Source: Paenibacillus sp. FSL K6-0276 | GTDB lineage: Bacteria > Bacillota > Bacilli > Paenibacillales > Paenibacillaceae | Reading direction: 5' to 3' | Length of the DNA stretch: 64,000 nt | NCBI RefSeq assembly: GCF_037977235.1 | Contig: NZ_CP150276.1 | Span: 5,642,001 to 5,706,000 of the forward strand | In this document: positions 50,628 to 60,733 of the stretch, piece after piece | Layout of the letters: each line of letters starts with the position of its first letter | Numbering within the stretch: the stretch's first letter is position 1 | Made by a program: the position numbers and the translations under genes | Notes under the pieces: generated by a model | Databases searched by the model: none | Told to the model about the DNA's origin: nothing | Seen by the model: the letters and a program-made list of their open reading frames with translations, nothing else

Positions 50628-53600
50628 TTACAAGTATTCTGCCTGTTTCAGCATCCGCTGCAGCATCACGGCAGCTTGAGCACGGGTGGCATTTCCTTGA
50701 GGTTGAAATTCACTTACTGTCATGCCCAAAATAATCCCTGATTGCACTGCCTTCGCTACGAACTCAGCGCTTTGATTCTGAATTTTCGATTTATCCTTAA
50801 ATCGTGCTAGTGTGGAAGCAGAGTTACCGCTTAACGTAATAGGATGATTGGTATATTCCATCGCACGAATCATCATAATCGCCATCTGCTCACGTGTTAT
50901 ATTGTCATTTGGACGGAAGGTACCATCCGTATTCCCTGTAATAATACCAGCCTTTGCCGCTGCGCCAATGTAGTCTCCAGTTTGTGTGGAAGGCTGCACA
51001 TCCCGGAAACGTTGTGCTGTCTCACGATCTCCTAGCAAACCCAGACCGCGACTAAGCATTACAGCAAACTCAGCACGGGTAATTTTTTTCTCCGGATTAA
51101 ACGCACTACCATAGCTATTATCGATAATATTCTTAGCGCTAAGCTCAGCTACAATCGCATTGCTCCAATGCTTACTCATATCCGTAAAGGCTCGGGTGGA
51201 CAAGAAGGTCCCTAACACCTGATTGCCTGCGGTACGAGCACGGATAATCGTATAGTTGCCTACCGTACTGATTTTTGTAGGTAGATAAGCCGCATCGTAA
51301 TAGGAAAGGTCTAACCTAGCTGCAGAGGTCTGCGCACTATTTAACGAAGAGGTAGTACGTACGGTATATTCTCCTGGTACAGTCAATGCTTTAGCATTCG
51401 AATAATTACCGCTAACGATCGCCGTCACCCGGACATCCATAAGACTAGTAATGGTTCGCATACCCATCGTTTGTAGCTTTTGCTCGAAAGGTGTAAATGT
51501 ACCTGCTGGAACTTTATCTAAGCGAAGCACGAGTGAAATATTTTTACTGTCTGAGATCAGGCTGCTCGCAAGCCCGTTCATATCAATATCATCGAGCCCT
51601 ACGCTAAATAGATTATCTCCATGACGAATCATAAACTTAGTATTTTTATTACGATTTACCGCGTCAAGCAATGGTTTTAGCGGAACGGTCACAAAAGCTG
51701 CTTGCTCAGTGGAAGGAACCTCAAAGGTTAATATATCATTGTTCATCTTATACAGATATTCATAACTGGCAGCTATTCGGTCTGCGTTTAAAGTATATCT
51801 TTTTACAGATTGATTATATAAAGAACGGTCATCCACAATTTGTGAGGAATCGCTCTTTAGTAGTGCATACTCTTTTCCAAACTCACTCGTTGCAAGTGTT
51901 CCTAGATAAGATGGACGACTTCCAGATCCGGTGGTCACGCCGGTTAGATTCTGAACGGATAGTGCAGAGAATGAGGACAGTATATTACCACTCAAATCCT
52001 TAATAGTACCGGTACCAGACATATAGGACAGGTCGACAGTTTGCCCGGTCTTTACAACCGAGGATAACGTTATTTTTAGAATATTGCCTGAGAGATAGTA
52101 GGATTGCACTCCCAAGCTACTGCCATCTACTCTAACTCCGAACTGATTGGCGTAGAGGGAACCGGATGCCTGCATATTCTTGGCAAAGGTAACTGTTAGC
52201 TCGTCACCTGAAACGGTCGCCGAATTAATCTCCGGTATGGTAGTACCGCTGTTTTCCGAGATCGATACAGGCTGCAGATTAATATATGCCGCACGGTTTC
52301 CATTCAGATCGCTTAACCCGACAGAACCTGGCACATAAGATAAGCTCACATTCTGATTAACTTTCAGCGCAGTTTGAAGAGTTAAAGTAACCTGAGTGCC
52401 GCTGACCGATACATTAGTCACATAATTAGGTGTGCTGCCCACTAACACAGAGAATTGGCTATTCAGCGGGAGATTTGTTGTAGACAAGCCTTCATTATAA
52501 TTCAGAATGATTTTAGTGCCGCCTCCGGTTGCACTTTGAAACACTGGCGCAATCGTATCGTTACTGTTACGGATATTAAAATCAGTAAAGTCCGCAATAT
52601 TTTGTCCATAAGAATTTTGCAAAGGATAAGAACCTGCATAGTAGGACACCCGAACGTTCTGCCCATTCGAAGCTTCACTACTCAATGTTAAATATACTGT
52701 ATTGCCACTGGAACTTATCGAGTTGACCCCAAGTGAGCTTCCATCTGAAGTCACTGAGAACTGGTTATGAGCGTAATAGGAAACCGGCTTTAGTGTGTCG
52801 TTAAAATTTAATACTACGGATCTTCCCGTGATTCTCCCGTCTTTAGGTGTCGGCATGGAGGACTCGATGGAATTCGTGATCTGTTTAGAGCTAAAAGTGC
52901 TAGCCGCATTTCCGCTTGGATCCTGAATCGTCCGCAGTCCGCCATTATAGCTGACCTTTACAATCTGCCCAACAGCAACTCCTGTACTCAGCACCACATA
53001 GGCGCTGTCTCCCTGAATATAGACACTTTCAATCGCTCGATTCTCGTCATTCACCGTAACTCCAAAGCTTGAGGTCAACAGCGCTATGGATGAATTGAGA
53101 GACTCATTATATTTCAGACGAATCGTTCGGTTATTCTCAAGCTGTGCAGATGTGAGCTGTGGAGCTGTTTTGTCCAGAGACAAGGTCTTGAAGCTCCATG
53201 AATTTTTACCACTGAGTCCGTCATATAGAACGTTGGCATCACTTGCATCTACAAAAGACCCTTTGGCGATGTCAATGTAATAAGTTGAATCACTATCTAA
53301 CGCTACGGAAGGTGTGATTATATACTCTTTAGCTGTAGTGGTACTCCGAGTAACGGTAACCGGTACCTGAGATCCTCCACTTTTATAAAGAGCCACACCA
53401 TTTGCCAATGCACTGTTGTAATTCACATCCCGATTAAACGCGATCGAAAAGGATCTGTTGTTAGCTATAGATTCACTTCGATCAGATGGATTCAAAGCAC
53501 TTATGCTTAGTCCAGTCAAAGATACTGTTGTAAATGTCCAAGTGTACGGGCCCGAGGCAGGAAATATATTTCCGTCTTGATCATAAAAAGCACCTTGGGG

Positions 53601-54668
53601 GATCGTAACCGTATATTGCGTACCGTTTAGCAGCGGTGAGGCTGTTGAGGCTGGATTCAATGTTATGGTTCTGCTACTTCCTCCAGTAACGGCTGGGGAG
53701 TTCACATTAAGCCATCTTGTTCTAGCATCGTTAGCCGCCCCTGGGGACACCGTAATTACACCTGATGCAGGCATCATAGGACGGTCAAAAGTGAGCTGTA
53801 GCGCTCCTGTGGTAGATATACCACCTGCACCGTTAGCCGGTGATGGGGTCATCGGAATTTCAGCTACACCTTTCGTAGAGAAACTCCATACATTCCCGCT
53901 AGAAATACCAGAAAACGTTCGATTATCAACATCCTTAAAAGCGTAGGAATCGATAAGAACATAATAATTTCCTCCAGCTGCCAACGCTTTCTCTAACGTT
54001 AATTTAACTGTAGTAGAGTTAGCATCAGTTAGAACGTTAACTCTAGTATCATCATCTTTGATTTTGAACTCTTGCACTGTTGTATTATCTGCTGAGGATA
54101 GGATTCGGATAGAGCCTCCACCTTTTAACAGCTGCTTATTTAGTGTCAGACTAAGTTCCTTTAAACTCCCGGCATCCACTCTTGCATTACTAGCCGGTGT
54201 AAAGTTGCCTGCCGTGATAGCCGTATTACTCTCAGGAGCGGTGGTAAATGCCCATGAAGTAAGTCCTGATTCATTACCCTCATTATCTTTGAATAATCCT
54301 TTTGGAATTGTCACCGTGTATGCTTTATTCGGAGTGAATTGTTGGTTTGCCCCTAACTTAAGCTCGTATTCTTTTGAACTACCAATTAAACCATAACTAC
54401 CAATAGGAATCGTCACAAAAGGTGTACTATCACCCTGACCTGTGATGGTAATTTCTCCAGCCTGTGGGTTTACTTGACGATCGAAGCTTAGTTTAAGAGA
54501 TGATCCTATATTTACATAGGTTGCTCCGGGTGCTGGCGAGACCGTTATACCAAACTCTGATGCAGCGTACACTGCTGAATTCCCTATTCCGATCGCAGGA
54601 TAACCCGATCCAAGTACCAGCTCTCCTGCTAGAATAAGTGCCGTCCATATTGAAATTTTTCTTTTCAT
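50628..54668 (-). CDS. Large cell-surface protein: Ig-like and SwmB-like repeats, C-terminal SLH domains
   Basis: 1346 residues from the ATG at 54668 behind GAGGAG. After a signal peptide come about four Big_5-type Ig-like domains (about 35-505; e.g. AYTVTIPKGLFKDNEGN), then about four repeats with the SwmB-like pattern (about 505-950; QNVSLSYVPGSVGLSDLNGN and similar), a 200-residue region of unknown type, and three SLH domains (about 1165-1346; FNPEKKITRAEFAVML, FRPNDNITREQMAIMM, FQPQGNATRAQAAVML). The SLH domains would bind secondary wall polymer. It is likely an adhesin or envelope component; no catalytic site is seen. Repeats are diverged, not recent copies. Confidence 0.88.
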   Translation of the reverse strand: MKRKISIWTALILAGELVLGSGYPAIGIGNSAVYAASEFGITVSPAPGATYVNIGSSLKLSFDRQVNPQAGEITITGQGDSTPFVTIPIGSYGLIGSSKEYELKLGANQQFTPNKAYTVTIPKGLFKDNEGNESGLTSWAFTTAPESNTAITAGNFTPASNARVDAGSLKELSLTLNKQLLKGGGSIRILSSADNTTVQEFKIKDDDTRVNVLTDANSTTVKLTLEKALAAGGNYYVLIDSYAFKDVDNRTFSGISSGNVWSFSTKGVAEIPMTPSPANGAGGISTTGALQLTFDRPMMPASGVITVSPGAANDARTRWLNVNSPAVTGGSSRTITLNPASTASPLLNGTQYTVTIPQGAFYDQDGNIFPASGPYTWTFTTVSLTGLSISALNPSDRSESIANNRSFSIAFNRDVNYNSALANGVALYKSGGSQVPVTVTRSTTTAKEYIITPSVALDSDSTYYIDIAKGSFVDASDANVLYDGLSGKNSWSFKTLSLDKTAPQLTSAQLENNRTIRLKYNESLNSSIALLTSSFGVTVNDENRAIESVYIQGDSAYVVLSTGVAVGQIVKVSYNGGLRTIQDPSGNAASTFSSKQITNSIESSMPTPKDGRITGRSVVLNFNDTLKPVSYYAHNQFSVTSDGSSLGVNSISSSGNTVYLTLSSEASNGQNVRVSYYAGSYPLQNSYGQNIADFTDFNIRNSNDTIAPVFQSATGGGTKIILNYNEGLSTTNLPLNSQFSVLVGSTPNYVTNVSVSGTQVTLTLQTALKVNQNVSLSYVPGSVGLSDLNGNRAAYINLQPVSISENSGTTIPEINSATVSGDELTVTFAKNMQASGSLYANQFGVRVDGSSLGVQSYYLSGNILKITLSSVVKTGQTVDLSYMSGTGTIKDLSGNILSSFSALSVQNLTGVTTGSGSRPSYLGTLATSEFGKEYALLKSDSSQIVDDRSLYNQSVKRYTLNADRIAASYEYLYKMNNDILTFEVPSTEQAAFVTVPLKPLLDAVNRNKNTKFMIRHGDNLFSVGLDDIDMNGLASSLISDSKNISLVLRLDKVPAGTFTPFEQKLQTMGMRTITSLMDVRVTAIVSGNYSNAKALTVPGEYTVRTTSSLNSAQTSAARLDLSYYDAAYLPTKISTVGNYTIIRARTAGNQVLGTFLSTRAFTDMSKHWSNAIVAELSAKNIIDNSYGSAFNPEKKITRAEFAVMLSRGLGLLGDRETAQRFRDVQPSTQTGDYIGAAAKAGIITGNTDGTFRPNDNITREQMAIMMIRAMEYTNHPITLSGNSASTLARFKDKSKIQNQSAEFVAKAVQSGIILGMTVSEFQPQGNATRAQAAVMLQRMLKQAEYL

Positions 54669-54799
54669 GCCGTAATAGACTCCTCTCAAACCATACTAAC
54701 GTCTTTATGTATATTCTTATATTTCGGTTAAAGGGCTTACAAAGTTTAGTAGTCTACTTCTCTAGGTTTAGAATCACTAGCATTACTGCCCATTACACG

Positions 54800-54843
54800 A
54801 AAAATAGCCCGCAGAGCTGACACCAAGTGCCAACTAGCGGGCT
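54800..54843 (-). terminator. metK terminator
   Basis: AGCCCGC/GCGGGCT stem with a long loop and T5 on the minus strand, 27 bp past the metK stop. Confidence 0.75.
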
Positions 54844-54869
54844 AACCTATAATAAGAGCTATAATTAAA

Positions 54870-56072
54870 TTAAAGTTCTGCTTGACCTCTTAGCAATTCT
54901 GCTTTGTCTACGCGTTCCCAAGGAAGATCTACATCAGTACGTCCGAAATGGCCGTATGCCGCAGTCTGTCTATAGATCGGTTTACGCAAATCAAGCATGG
55001 AGATGATACCCGCAGGGCGAAGATCAAAGTTGTTGCTAATCAGTTGAACCATCTTTTCCTCACTGATTTTACCTGTTCCGTATGTATCTACATTAATCGA
55101 GACAGGAGTAGCCACACCGATGGCATAAGCAAGCTGGATCTCACATTTATCAGCTAGACCTGCAGCTACAAGATTCTTCGCTACATAACGAGCAGCATAA
55201 GCCGCAGAACGGTCCACTTTCGTTGGATCCTTACCAGAGAATGCGCCGCCGCCATGACGAGCATATCCGCCGTACGTATCAACGATAATCTTACGTCCAG
55301 TCAGACCGGCATCCCCTTGAGGACCACCAATAACAAAACGTCCTGTTGGGTTAATAAAGTATTTGGTTTCAGCATCAAGCAGCTCCGCAGGAACAACAGG
55401 CAAAATAACATGCTCTTTAATATCAGCCTGAATTTGTTCAAGAGAAATTTCCTCTGCATGCTGTGTAGATACTACAATAGCGTCTACGCGTACAGGCTTC
55501 TCATCCTGATACTCAATCGTAACTTGTGTCTTCCCGTCTGGACGCAGATATTCCAAAGTTCCGTTCTTACGAACTTCAGATAAGCGACGAGCAATACGGT
55601 GTGATAAAGCGATCGGAAGCGGCATCAGTTCAGGTGTCTCATTCGTAGCAAAACCGAACATTAACCCTTGATCACCCGCACCAATATTTGCCGTTTCTTC
55701 AGCCATTTGAGCTGGATCACGGTGCTCCAGAGCAGAGTTTACACCTTGAGCAATATCAGCCGACTGCTCATTAAGCGAGCTCAAAACTGCACAGGTATTA
55801 TAATCAAAACCATATTTTGCACGTGTGTAGCCAATTTCTTTAATGGTATTGCGTACGATGGCAGGAATATCTACATACTCAGATTTGGTACTGATTTCCC
55901 CGATCACCAAAACAAGACCAGTTGCTACTGCTACTTCGCAGGCTACACGTGCATTTGGATCATTAGCTAAAAACGCATCCAATACCGCATCGGAAATCTG
56001 GTCACAGATTTTATCCGGATGCCCTTCAGTCACGGACTCGGAAGTAAACAAATGACGTCCTTTAATAGACAA
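54870..56072 (-). CDS. metK: S-adenosylmethionine synthetase
   Basis: 400 residues. The start is a TTG at 56072, nine bases after GGGAGG, giving [17 protein letters not shown]; another TTG at 56081 is too close to the site. GHPDKICDQ is the ATP/methionine loop; [19 protein letters not shown] is the second MetK signature. It makes SAM, the donor for FliB and all other methylases. A strong promoter lies 140 bp upstream. No S-box was recognisable, in contrast with B. subtilis metK. Confidence 0.96.
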   Translation of the reverse strand: MSIKGRHLFTSESVTEGHPDKICDQISDAVLDAFLANDPNARVACEVAVATGLVLVIGEISTKSEYVDIPAIVRNTIKEIGYTRAKYGFDYNTCAVLSSLNEQSADIAQGVNSALEHRDPAQMAEETANIGAGDQGLMFGFATNETPELMPLPIALSHRIARRLSEVRKNGTLEYLRPDGKTQVTIEYQDEKPVRVDAIVVSTQHAEEISLEQIQADIKEHVILPVVPAELLDAETKYFINPTGRFVIGGPQGDAGLTGRKIIVDTYGGYARHGGGAFSGKDPTKVDRSAAYAARYVAKNLVAAGLADKCEIQLAYAIGVATPVSINVDTYGTGKISEEKMVQLISNNFDLRPAGIISMLDLRKPIYRQTAAYGHFGRTDVDLPWERVDKAELLRGQAEL

Positions 56073-56160
56073 GTATAACAACCTCCCTTATGGTTAGTCT
56101 GACGATGTATAAGGAGTTCCTTAATAATCACAGGCCAAATTAATAAAAAACTATAAATGC

Positions 56161-56191
56161 AAAAAATGAACCTTTCCCATATGGAAAAGGT
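56161..56191 (-). terminator. Hairpin plus T run within the metK leader (possible attenuator)
   Basis: ACCTTTTCCATATGGGAAAGGT (abridged: ACCTTT, CCATATGG core, AAAGGT) at 56170-56191, then TCATTTTTT on the minus strand. It lies between the metK promoter and start, about 15-45 bases into the transcript. Confidence 0.5.
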
Positions 56192-56212
56192 CTAAGGCTT
56201 TCCTCAAAAGTC

Positions 56213-56241
56213 ATATTATCTTATTTGGGAGGTGGTGTCAA
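56213..56241 (-). promoter_or_regulatory. metK promoter
   Basis: Minus-strand TTGACA (56236-56241), 17 bases, TAATAT (56213-56218), giving a leader of about 134 bases. Confidence 0.75.
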
Positions 56242-56339
56242 TTGCTCCGAAACCCCTCCATCACAGTATAAATATTGATTCCACGGTATTAAAAAGCAAT
56301 ATCAGATAGGAGTAATAAGAGTTCCTTCACCCGATATTA

Positions 56340-56606
56340 TTAAAGAAGAGACTGTTCGGCTTGCTTAATGAGTCTCTTCGTGATTTCTCCGCCAACAGAG
56401 CCATTATCTCTTGAACTAAGATGTCCAAGATACTGGCTACGGCCAGAACTACTACCTCCGATTGCTCCCAATTCAGAAGCAAACTCCGTGTCTGCTCCGC
56501 CTCCATAATGAGCTCCATATAAACCAAATTCAGCTGCAATTTCATATTGCATTTGCTTCAGCATTGCCCGACTTTCCGGTACCACTGTACGATTGTTACG
56601 TGCCAT
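56340..56606 (-). CDS. Alpha/beta-type small acid-soluble spore protein
   Basis: 88 residues. The two SASP signatures are visible: LKQMQYEIAAEFGL near the start, and GSVGGEITKRLIKQAEQ at the end. EFASELGA is the GPR protease cleavage site (cut after E in T-E-F-A-S-E). The proteins coat spore DNA and protect it from UV damage. AGGAGG lies nine bases before the ATG. Several paralogues exist per genome. Expression is expected in the forespore (sigma-G); I could not place a clear sigma-G promoter. Confidence 0.95.
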   Translation of the reverse strand: MARNNRTVVPESRAMLKQMQYEIAAEFGLYGAHYGGGADTEFASELGAIGGSSSGRSQYLGHLSSRDNGSVGGEITKRLIKQAEQSLL

Positions 56607-56760
56607 GTTACAGCACCTCCTGTGAATTTGTAAGATTACAGGAATATTGTGCGTTCAACATCCACTCTTCAATCGCGCCAATGATTTGTAACTTTGGAAA
56701 TTCAGTTTGTAGGTATGATTATTCACTTCTAAGGGCATTATGAATATAAATCATTACACC

Positions 56761-57297
56761 TTATTTTAGGGTATATCCACCGCGAACCATGACAACAAGG
56801 CCAAGGGTTTGTCCCTCTTGAACCGTTATACCACGGCCATTACGAGGGAAGGATAATAAATGGTTAGTCGGTGCAGCTACACCATTAAGAAGATCTTTAC
56901 CGTCAGTTAAATCAGCAACGCCATTTGCATCTTGTGAGAAGATAACTGCTTTACCCGCGCGAACAATAAACTCAGCACCTGCGGAAGCAATTAAGGTTTG
57001 ACCTGGTTTTACATCGACAATTACGGATTCATTACTGCTAGTAGTTGGACTTGTTGTTGCTGTTGGAGCTGAGCTTGGACTCGGAGTTGCTGTAGCTACT
57101 GGAGTTGTAACTGCACCACCTGAGAGTGCTTTCTGAATTTGCTGATCAACGTAGCTTTTGGTAACTACTGGGTCATCTGCTGTTCCAGGTTGTGAACCCA
57201 CACCTGCACCTTCAGCAGTAACATTTAGGAGTGATCCAGCCCATACGCCACCAGCCAGCAATACAGCAGCTGTTGTTACTTTCCATACCGATTTCAA
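56761..57297 (-). CDS. Secreted small protein of unknown function
   Basis: 178 residues from a TTG start at 57297, seven bases after AGGAGG. Signal peptide (VTTAAVLLAGGVWAGSLLNVTA), then TKSYVDQQIQKAL, a Pro/Thr/Ser/Ala linker (about 65-88), and a C-terminal ~85-residue beta-rich domain with two similar halves: VKPGQTLIASAGAEFIVRAG and TVQEGQTLGLVVMVRGGYTL. The halves recall a short wall- or glycan-binding fold, but I do not recognise the family. It is transcribed just downstream of the S-layer gene terminator in reverse gene order terms: the S-layer gene lies upstream of neither; its own start is 87 bp from that gene's 3' end. Confidence 0.75.
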   Translation of the reverse strand: MKSVWKVTTAAVLLAGGVWAGSLLNVTAEGAGVGSQPGTADDPVVTKSYVDQQIQKALSGGAVTTPVATATPSPSSAPTATTSPTTSSNESVIVDVKPGQTLIASAGAEFIVRAGKAVIFSQDANGVADLTDGKDLLNGVAAPTNHLLSFPRNGRGITVQEGQTLGLVVMVRGGYTLK

Positions 57298-57333
57298 TGA
57301 AGTTCCTCCTCCTGAGTGGGGATAAAAGCCTAT

Positions 57334-57365
57334 AAAAAAAGAATAGCCTCCGAAGAGGCTATTCT
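57334..57365 (-). terminator. Terminator of the S-layer-type gene
   Basis: AGAATAGCCTC-TTCG-GAGGCTATTCT, a perfect stem with a tetraloop and T7 on the minus strand, 20 bp past the stop. Confidence 0.9.
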
Positions 57366-57384
57366 GTGCTTCGGTAATCGGAGA

Positions 57385-60159
57385 TTACTTAGCGGAGATT
57401 TCTGTTTCACCTTTGATAACGTTGTTGTCAGTATCAGTAAGTTTAGCGTCTTTTACGACTTTAATTACGATTCTGTTAACATCATTACTGTTAAGATCAA
57501 GTACTTCACCTGTAGTTACTTTGTTGTCGATGGCATGTTTCTTAAACTTAACAGACCATTTGCCTTTGTCAGAACCATACTCAATCTTAGTGATTGAATA
57601 GATATCATTTTGATCAACAGCAGTTGTATCGGAGTTGATGAAGAATTTCAGATCTCTCTTCATATCAACATCAGTAGTCTTATCGTTCAGATCCTTAGTG
57701 AATCCGAGGATCAGTTCAGTAGAACTACCGCTGGATACTACAGCAGAAGTGAAGACTGGAGCAATTCTGCTAGTCAACTTACCTGTTTTCTTAGAAGCGG
57801 AACCATCGATTGGGTTGCCCGCTACATCAGTAACACCATTAACTACGAATTCATAGTTATCAGTCTTCTCAACACTGGAGCTTGGAATGTGTACATATGC
57901 ACGAGCATAAGTTGGATTAGTTGCACTTTCGATTCTTACACCAGCAGCATTTAACGTATCGATTGTTACGAAAGATCCTGCAGGTAGACCTTTGTTACCT
58001 AATGTGTAACTATTGATATCTTGCATAGAAGCACTATTCAAGCCACCTGCATCATACAGATTGACTTCGATTGTGATATCGCTATAAGTTGATGTTCCTA
58101 CAGTCAGTTGGCTATCTTTGAACACGATGCCACTATTATCAGCATTGAAGCTGTACAATGCTGGTACAGTAGTATCATTCGAAGCACTACCGATAGAAAC
58201 AGTCAATACAGTTGCAGTGGACTCATTACCCGAGAAGGACTTATCTTTGAATAGTCCTTGTGGCAAACGTACAGAGTACGATCCAGCAGGAACATTCACG
58301 CCAGTCAATGTAAATGTTTTGCCGCTTCCCACTACGCTACTAGCGCTGTGTGTCAATTTAGTGGAATTACCATTTTTATCGTTGATCAGGTATACATCAC
58401 CTTTACCAAGATAAACGACATCTTCGGAGAATTTAAGAACAAGACCTTTATTAGTTGCAGTAGTTGTGTAAGTAGCAGTAGTTACTGTAGGAGCTACTGT
58501 ATCCTTAGTAAAGGTGATATCTTTTTTAGTTTCAGTACCTAGGATGTTACCCAGAGTATCCTTAACTGTTGCTCCGAAAAGAACTGATCCAGTAAATGTA
58601 CCAGAGCTAGGGAAGCTGCTCAAAGGAGTTTCCAAAGTGAACTTCTTACCATTGTCAGAAGTAACTACACGGAAAGTACCTTGGCTTTCACCTACAGCGT
58701 TAAGCAAACGAACATTACCTACTAGGGAAGCACGCTCAACGTTTTTATCGAATTCAACTTCGACAAATTTGTCGCTGATAGCTGTTACGCTCTTGATTAC
58801 TGGAGCAGCTACATCAGACACTACAGTAACTGTAGTTTTGATTGGGTTAGGGTTAGCTACATTACCAGCATAGTCAGTAACGTTTGTAAGCGATACGTCA
58901 TAAGTCTTACCACTTTCCAAAGTATCTGCAGTCAATTTGAACTCAGTGTAAGTGTCATTTTGAACAGATACAGAAGCACTCTTACCATTTACGGTAGCAA
59001 TAATACCAGTTGTTTTAACCGGCTCGCTGAATTTAACATAAACATCTTTAGTCGTTGCTTTAGCTGTAGAACTAACAGATGCAACAGTCGGTGCAACAGT
59101 ATCAGCTACAGTCAACAACGAAGTGAAAGCAGGAATCTTTTCACCAGCAGTAGTAGTCACAGCATCACTTACAACAACTGTGTAGTTACCTTTAAGAGCT
59201 TTAACGCCTGGCAAAGTGATTACAGCTTCAGTGTTATCTGCGTTGAAAGAAACATTTGCATTAGCAGCTTCATCATCTTTGTTGCCAACCTTAGTTACTT
59301 TTACAACACCATCGATAACTTTGCTGGATTCAGCCAAAGTACCAGTATCGATTGAACGGTTGAATTTAACAACCACTTGCTTAGCATTTGGAGCTTCTAC
59401 AGAAACAACCTTAGGAGCTGCCAATGTTACTTTTGTAGTGTAATCGTGGTTGTTGTGTTTGAAGTTAATTGTAGTTTCAACGCCTGCTACAAGAGCAGTA
59501 GTCAATTCAACAGTTGTAGTAGTTTTATCAGAGAAAGTAACAACTACTTTAGTTGGGCTTACTGCGTCTGCAGAAGCTACAGTAGGAGCTACAGTCAATT
59601 GATCAACTGCATAAGCTGTTTCAACTACCAAAGAACGGCTAGCGTTAGCTTTGAAGTTAGTGTCTTTAGCAATCAGACCAGCATTGATTACCGCTTGAGC
59701 ATAACCTTTAGCCCATGCAGATGCAGTGTTGTCAGTTGTAGCTGGTGTTTCAAGTTTCAAAGCGCGGAACAATACAGCCGCTACTTCTTCAACTGTTACT
59801 TTACCATTGTAGTCAAAGATACCTTTAACAGTATCTTTACCTTGCATCAAGTTAGCTGCAGTAACAGCTTCGATGTAAGGAACTGCCCAGTTCTTAGCGT
59901 TGTAACCTTTGTCTTTGTAAGACAATTTGTTAGTTACTTCAGTAAGATCGAACAATTTAGTAACGATCTTCGCGAATTCAGCGCGAGTAAGATCTTTTTC
60001 AAGGTGAGCTTTACCATCTGGGTACCCATTGAGAATACCTTTCGCTGCCAAAGCATCAAATTTTTGTTGCGGAGTTGTTGCTGCGTCACCAAACGCTACA
60101 GAGGCAAACATCGAGAATGCCATTGCTGTAGATAATGCTACGGATAAAATTTTCTTCAT
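57385..60159 (-). CDS. Major S-layer-type protein: N-terminal SLH domains and Ig-like repeats
   Basis: 924 residues from the ATG at 60159 (MKKILSVALSTAMAFSMFA). Upstream in-frame codons to 60264 are part of the leader. The signal peptide ends near VAFGDA. Three SLH units span about 28-205 (LEKDLTRAEFAKIVTKLF, VTVEEVAAVLFRALKL, plus a third weaker unit). The rest is a run of Ig-like beta domains with the recurrent pattern VKFSEPV..., e.g. AYVHI and GSYSVRLPQGLFKDKSFSGN. Lysine-rich and nearly free of cysteine, as usual in S-layer proteins. A long leader with a hairpin suggests a stable, abundant mRNA (inference). Confidence 0.9.
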   Translation of the reverse strand: MKKILSVALSTAMAFSMFASVAFGDAATTPQQKFDALAAKGILNGYPDGKAHLEKDLTRAEFAKIVTKLFDLTEVTNKLSYKDKGYNAKNWAVPYIEAVTAANLMQGKDTVKGIFDYNGKVTVEEVAAVLFRALKLETPATTDNTASAWAKGYAQAVINAGLIAKDTNFKANASRSLVVETAYAVDQLTVAPTVASADAVSPTKVVVTFSDKTTTTVELTTALVAGVETTINFKHNNHDYTTKVTLAAPKVVSVEAPNAKQVVVKFNRSIDTGTLAESSKVIDGVVKVTKVGNKDDEAANANVSFNADNTEAVITLPGVKALKGNYTVVVSDAVTTTAGEKIPAFTSLLTVADTVAPTVASVSSTAKATTKDVYVKFSEPVKTTGIIATVNGKSASVSVQNDTYTEFKLTADTLESGKTYDVSLTNVTDYAGNVANPNPIKTTVTVVSDVAAPVIKSVTAISDKFVEVEFDKNVERASLVGNVRLLNAVGESQGTFRVVTSDNGKKFTLETPLSSFPSSGTFTGSVLFGATVKDTLGNILGTETKKDITFTKDTVAPTVTTATYTTTATNKGLVLKFSEDVVYLGKGDVYLINDKNGNSTKLTHSASSVVGSGKTFTLTGVNVPAGSYSVRLPQGLFKDKSFSGNESTATVLTVSIGSASNDTTVPALYSFNADNSGIVFKDSQLTVGTSTYSDITIEVNLYDAGGLNSASMQDINSYTLGNKGLPAGSFVTIDTLNAAGVRIESATNPTYARAYVHIPSSSVEKTDNYEFVVNGVTDVAGNPIDGSASKKTGKLTSRIAPVFTSAVVSSGSSTELILGFTKDLNDKTTDVDMKRDLKFFINSDTTAVDQNDIYSITKIEYGSDKGKWSVKFKKHAIDNKVTTGEVLDLNSNDVNRIVIKVVKDAKLTDTDNNVIKGETEISAK

Positions 60160-60695
60160 AACCTTTTTTTCTCCTCCTTGGACGTTCATAAACTGAGATT
60201 TTTCTTTAGTTGAGTAGCTCGTGTCACTCATTAGCCGATGCACCCCCTTTCCAGAGTTGAGCAAATTAAGTATAAATAATGTCTGTGACGGGTATCACAG
60301 AAACTGGTAAACAATGATCAGGACATGACAATACTAGATTCCTAATTATACCTAAGTATTATACAATGTGCCTCAAGTCACGTAAAGCTAATTTTTCCAT
60401 TTTGTTAAATTTGCTTTACCACCGGTTAATTTCAACTGCCTGTGTAAATGACTCTACACCTTAAACGCAGAAGATTTGGAAAAGTTGCGGTTTTTCAAAA
60501 AATAATTTATTCTTTTATTTTTTTCCGGTACAATCCCAATAGAAGATACATATGTATATTCTACTAACTATTGTTAATCATGGGTCGCTACGGAAAACAG
60601 TATACCATAGTCGCTTTCTAATCGTCATTATGCAATATTTACTAAGCATCATTAACACTACTTCATGATAATCAAACATTATTACAACAACAAAA
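60160..60695 (-). other. Long untranslated region upstream of the S-layer-type gene
   Basis: A gap of 574 bp up to the next gene (60734) with no ORF of note. It holds the promoter at 60358-60386, a small hairpin CTGTGA/TCACAG at 60283-60300 in the leader, a leader of about 190 bases, and AT-rich sequence further upstream, including a possible second promoter (TTGTAC then TAAATT on the minus strand near 60500-60535). Confidence 0.5.
60358..60386 (-). promoter_or_regulatory. S-layer gene promoter
   Basis: Minus-strand TTTACG (60381-60386), 17 bases, perfect TATAAT (60358-60363). A second TATAAT lies 16 bases further downstream. Confidence 0.6.
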
Positions 60696-60715
60696 AAGCG
60701 CCGTTACCGGCGCTT
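60692..60715 (-). terminator. Terminator of the 113-residue gene
   Basis: AAGCGCCG-GTAA-CGGCGCTT with T6 on the minus strand, 20 bp past the stop. Confidence 0.9.
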
Positions 60716-60733
60716 GCTTCTATTACAGAAGGT

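Noticed and set aside
56327-56545. 72-residue ORF overlapping the spore protein
   Set aside because: Different frame of the SASP gene, which is clearly real; no ribosome site.
60160-60264. 35-residue N-terminal extension of the S-layer-type protein
   Set aside because: The ATG at 60159 follows a GGAGG-containing stretch and begins a typical signal peptide; the upstream codons fit a leader.
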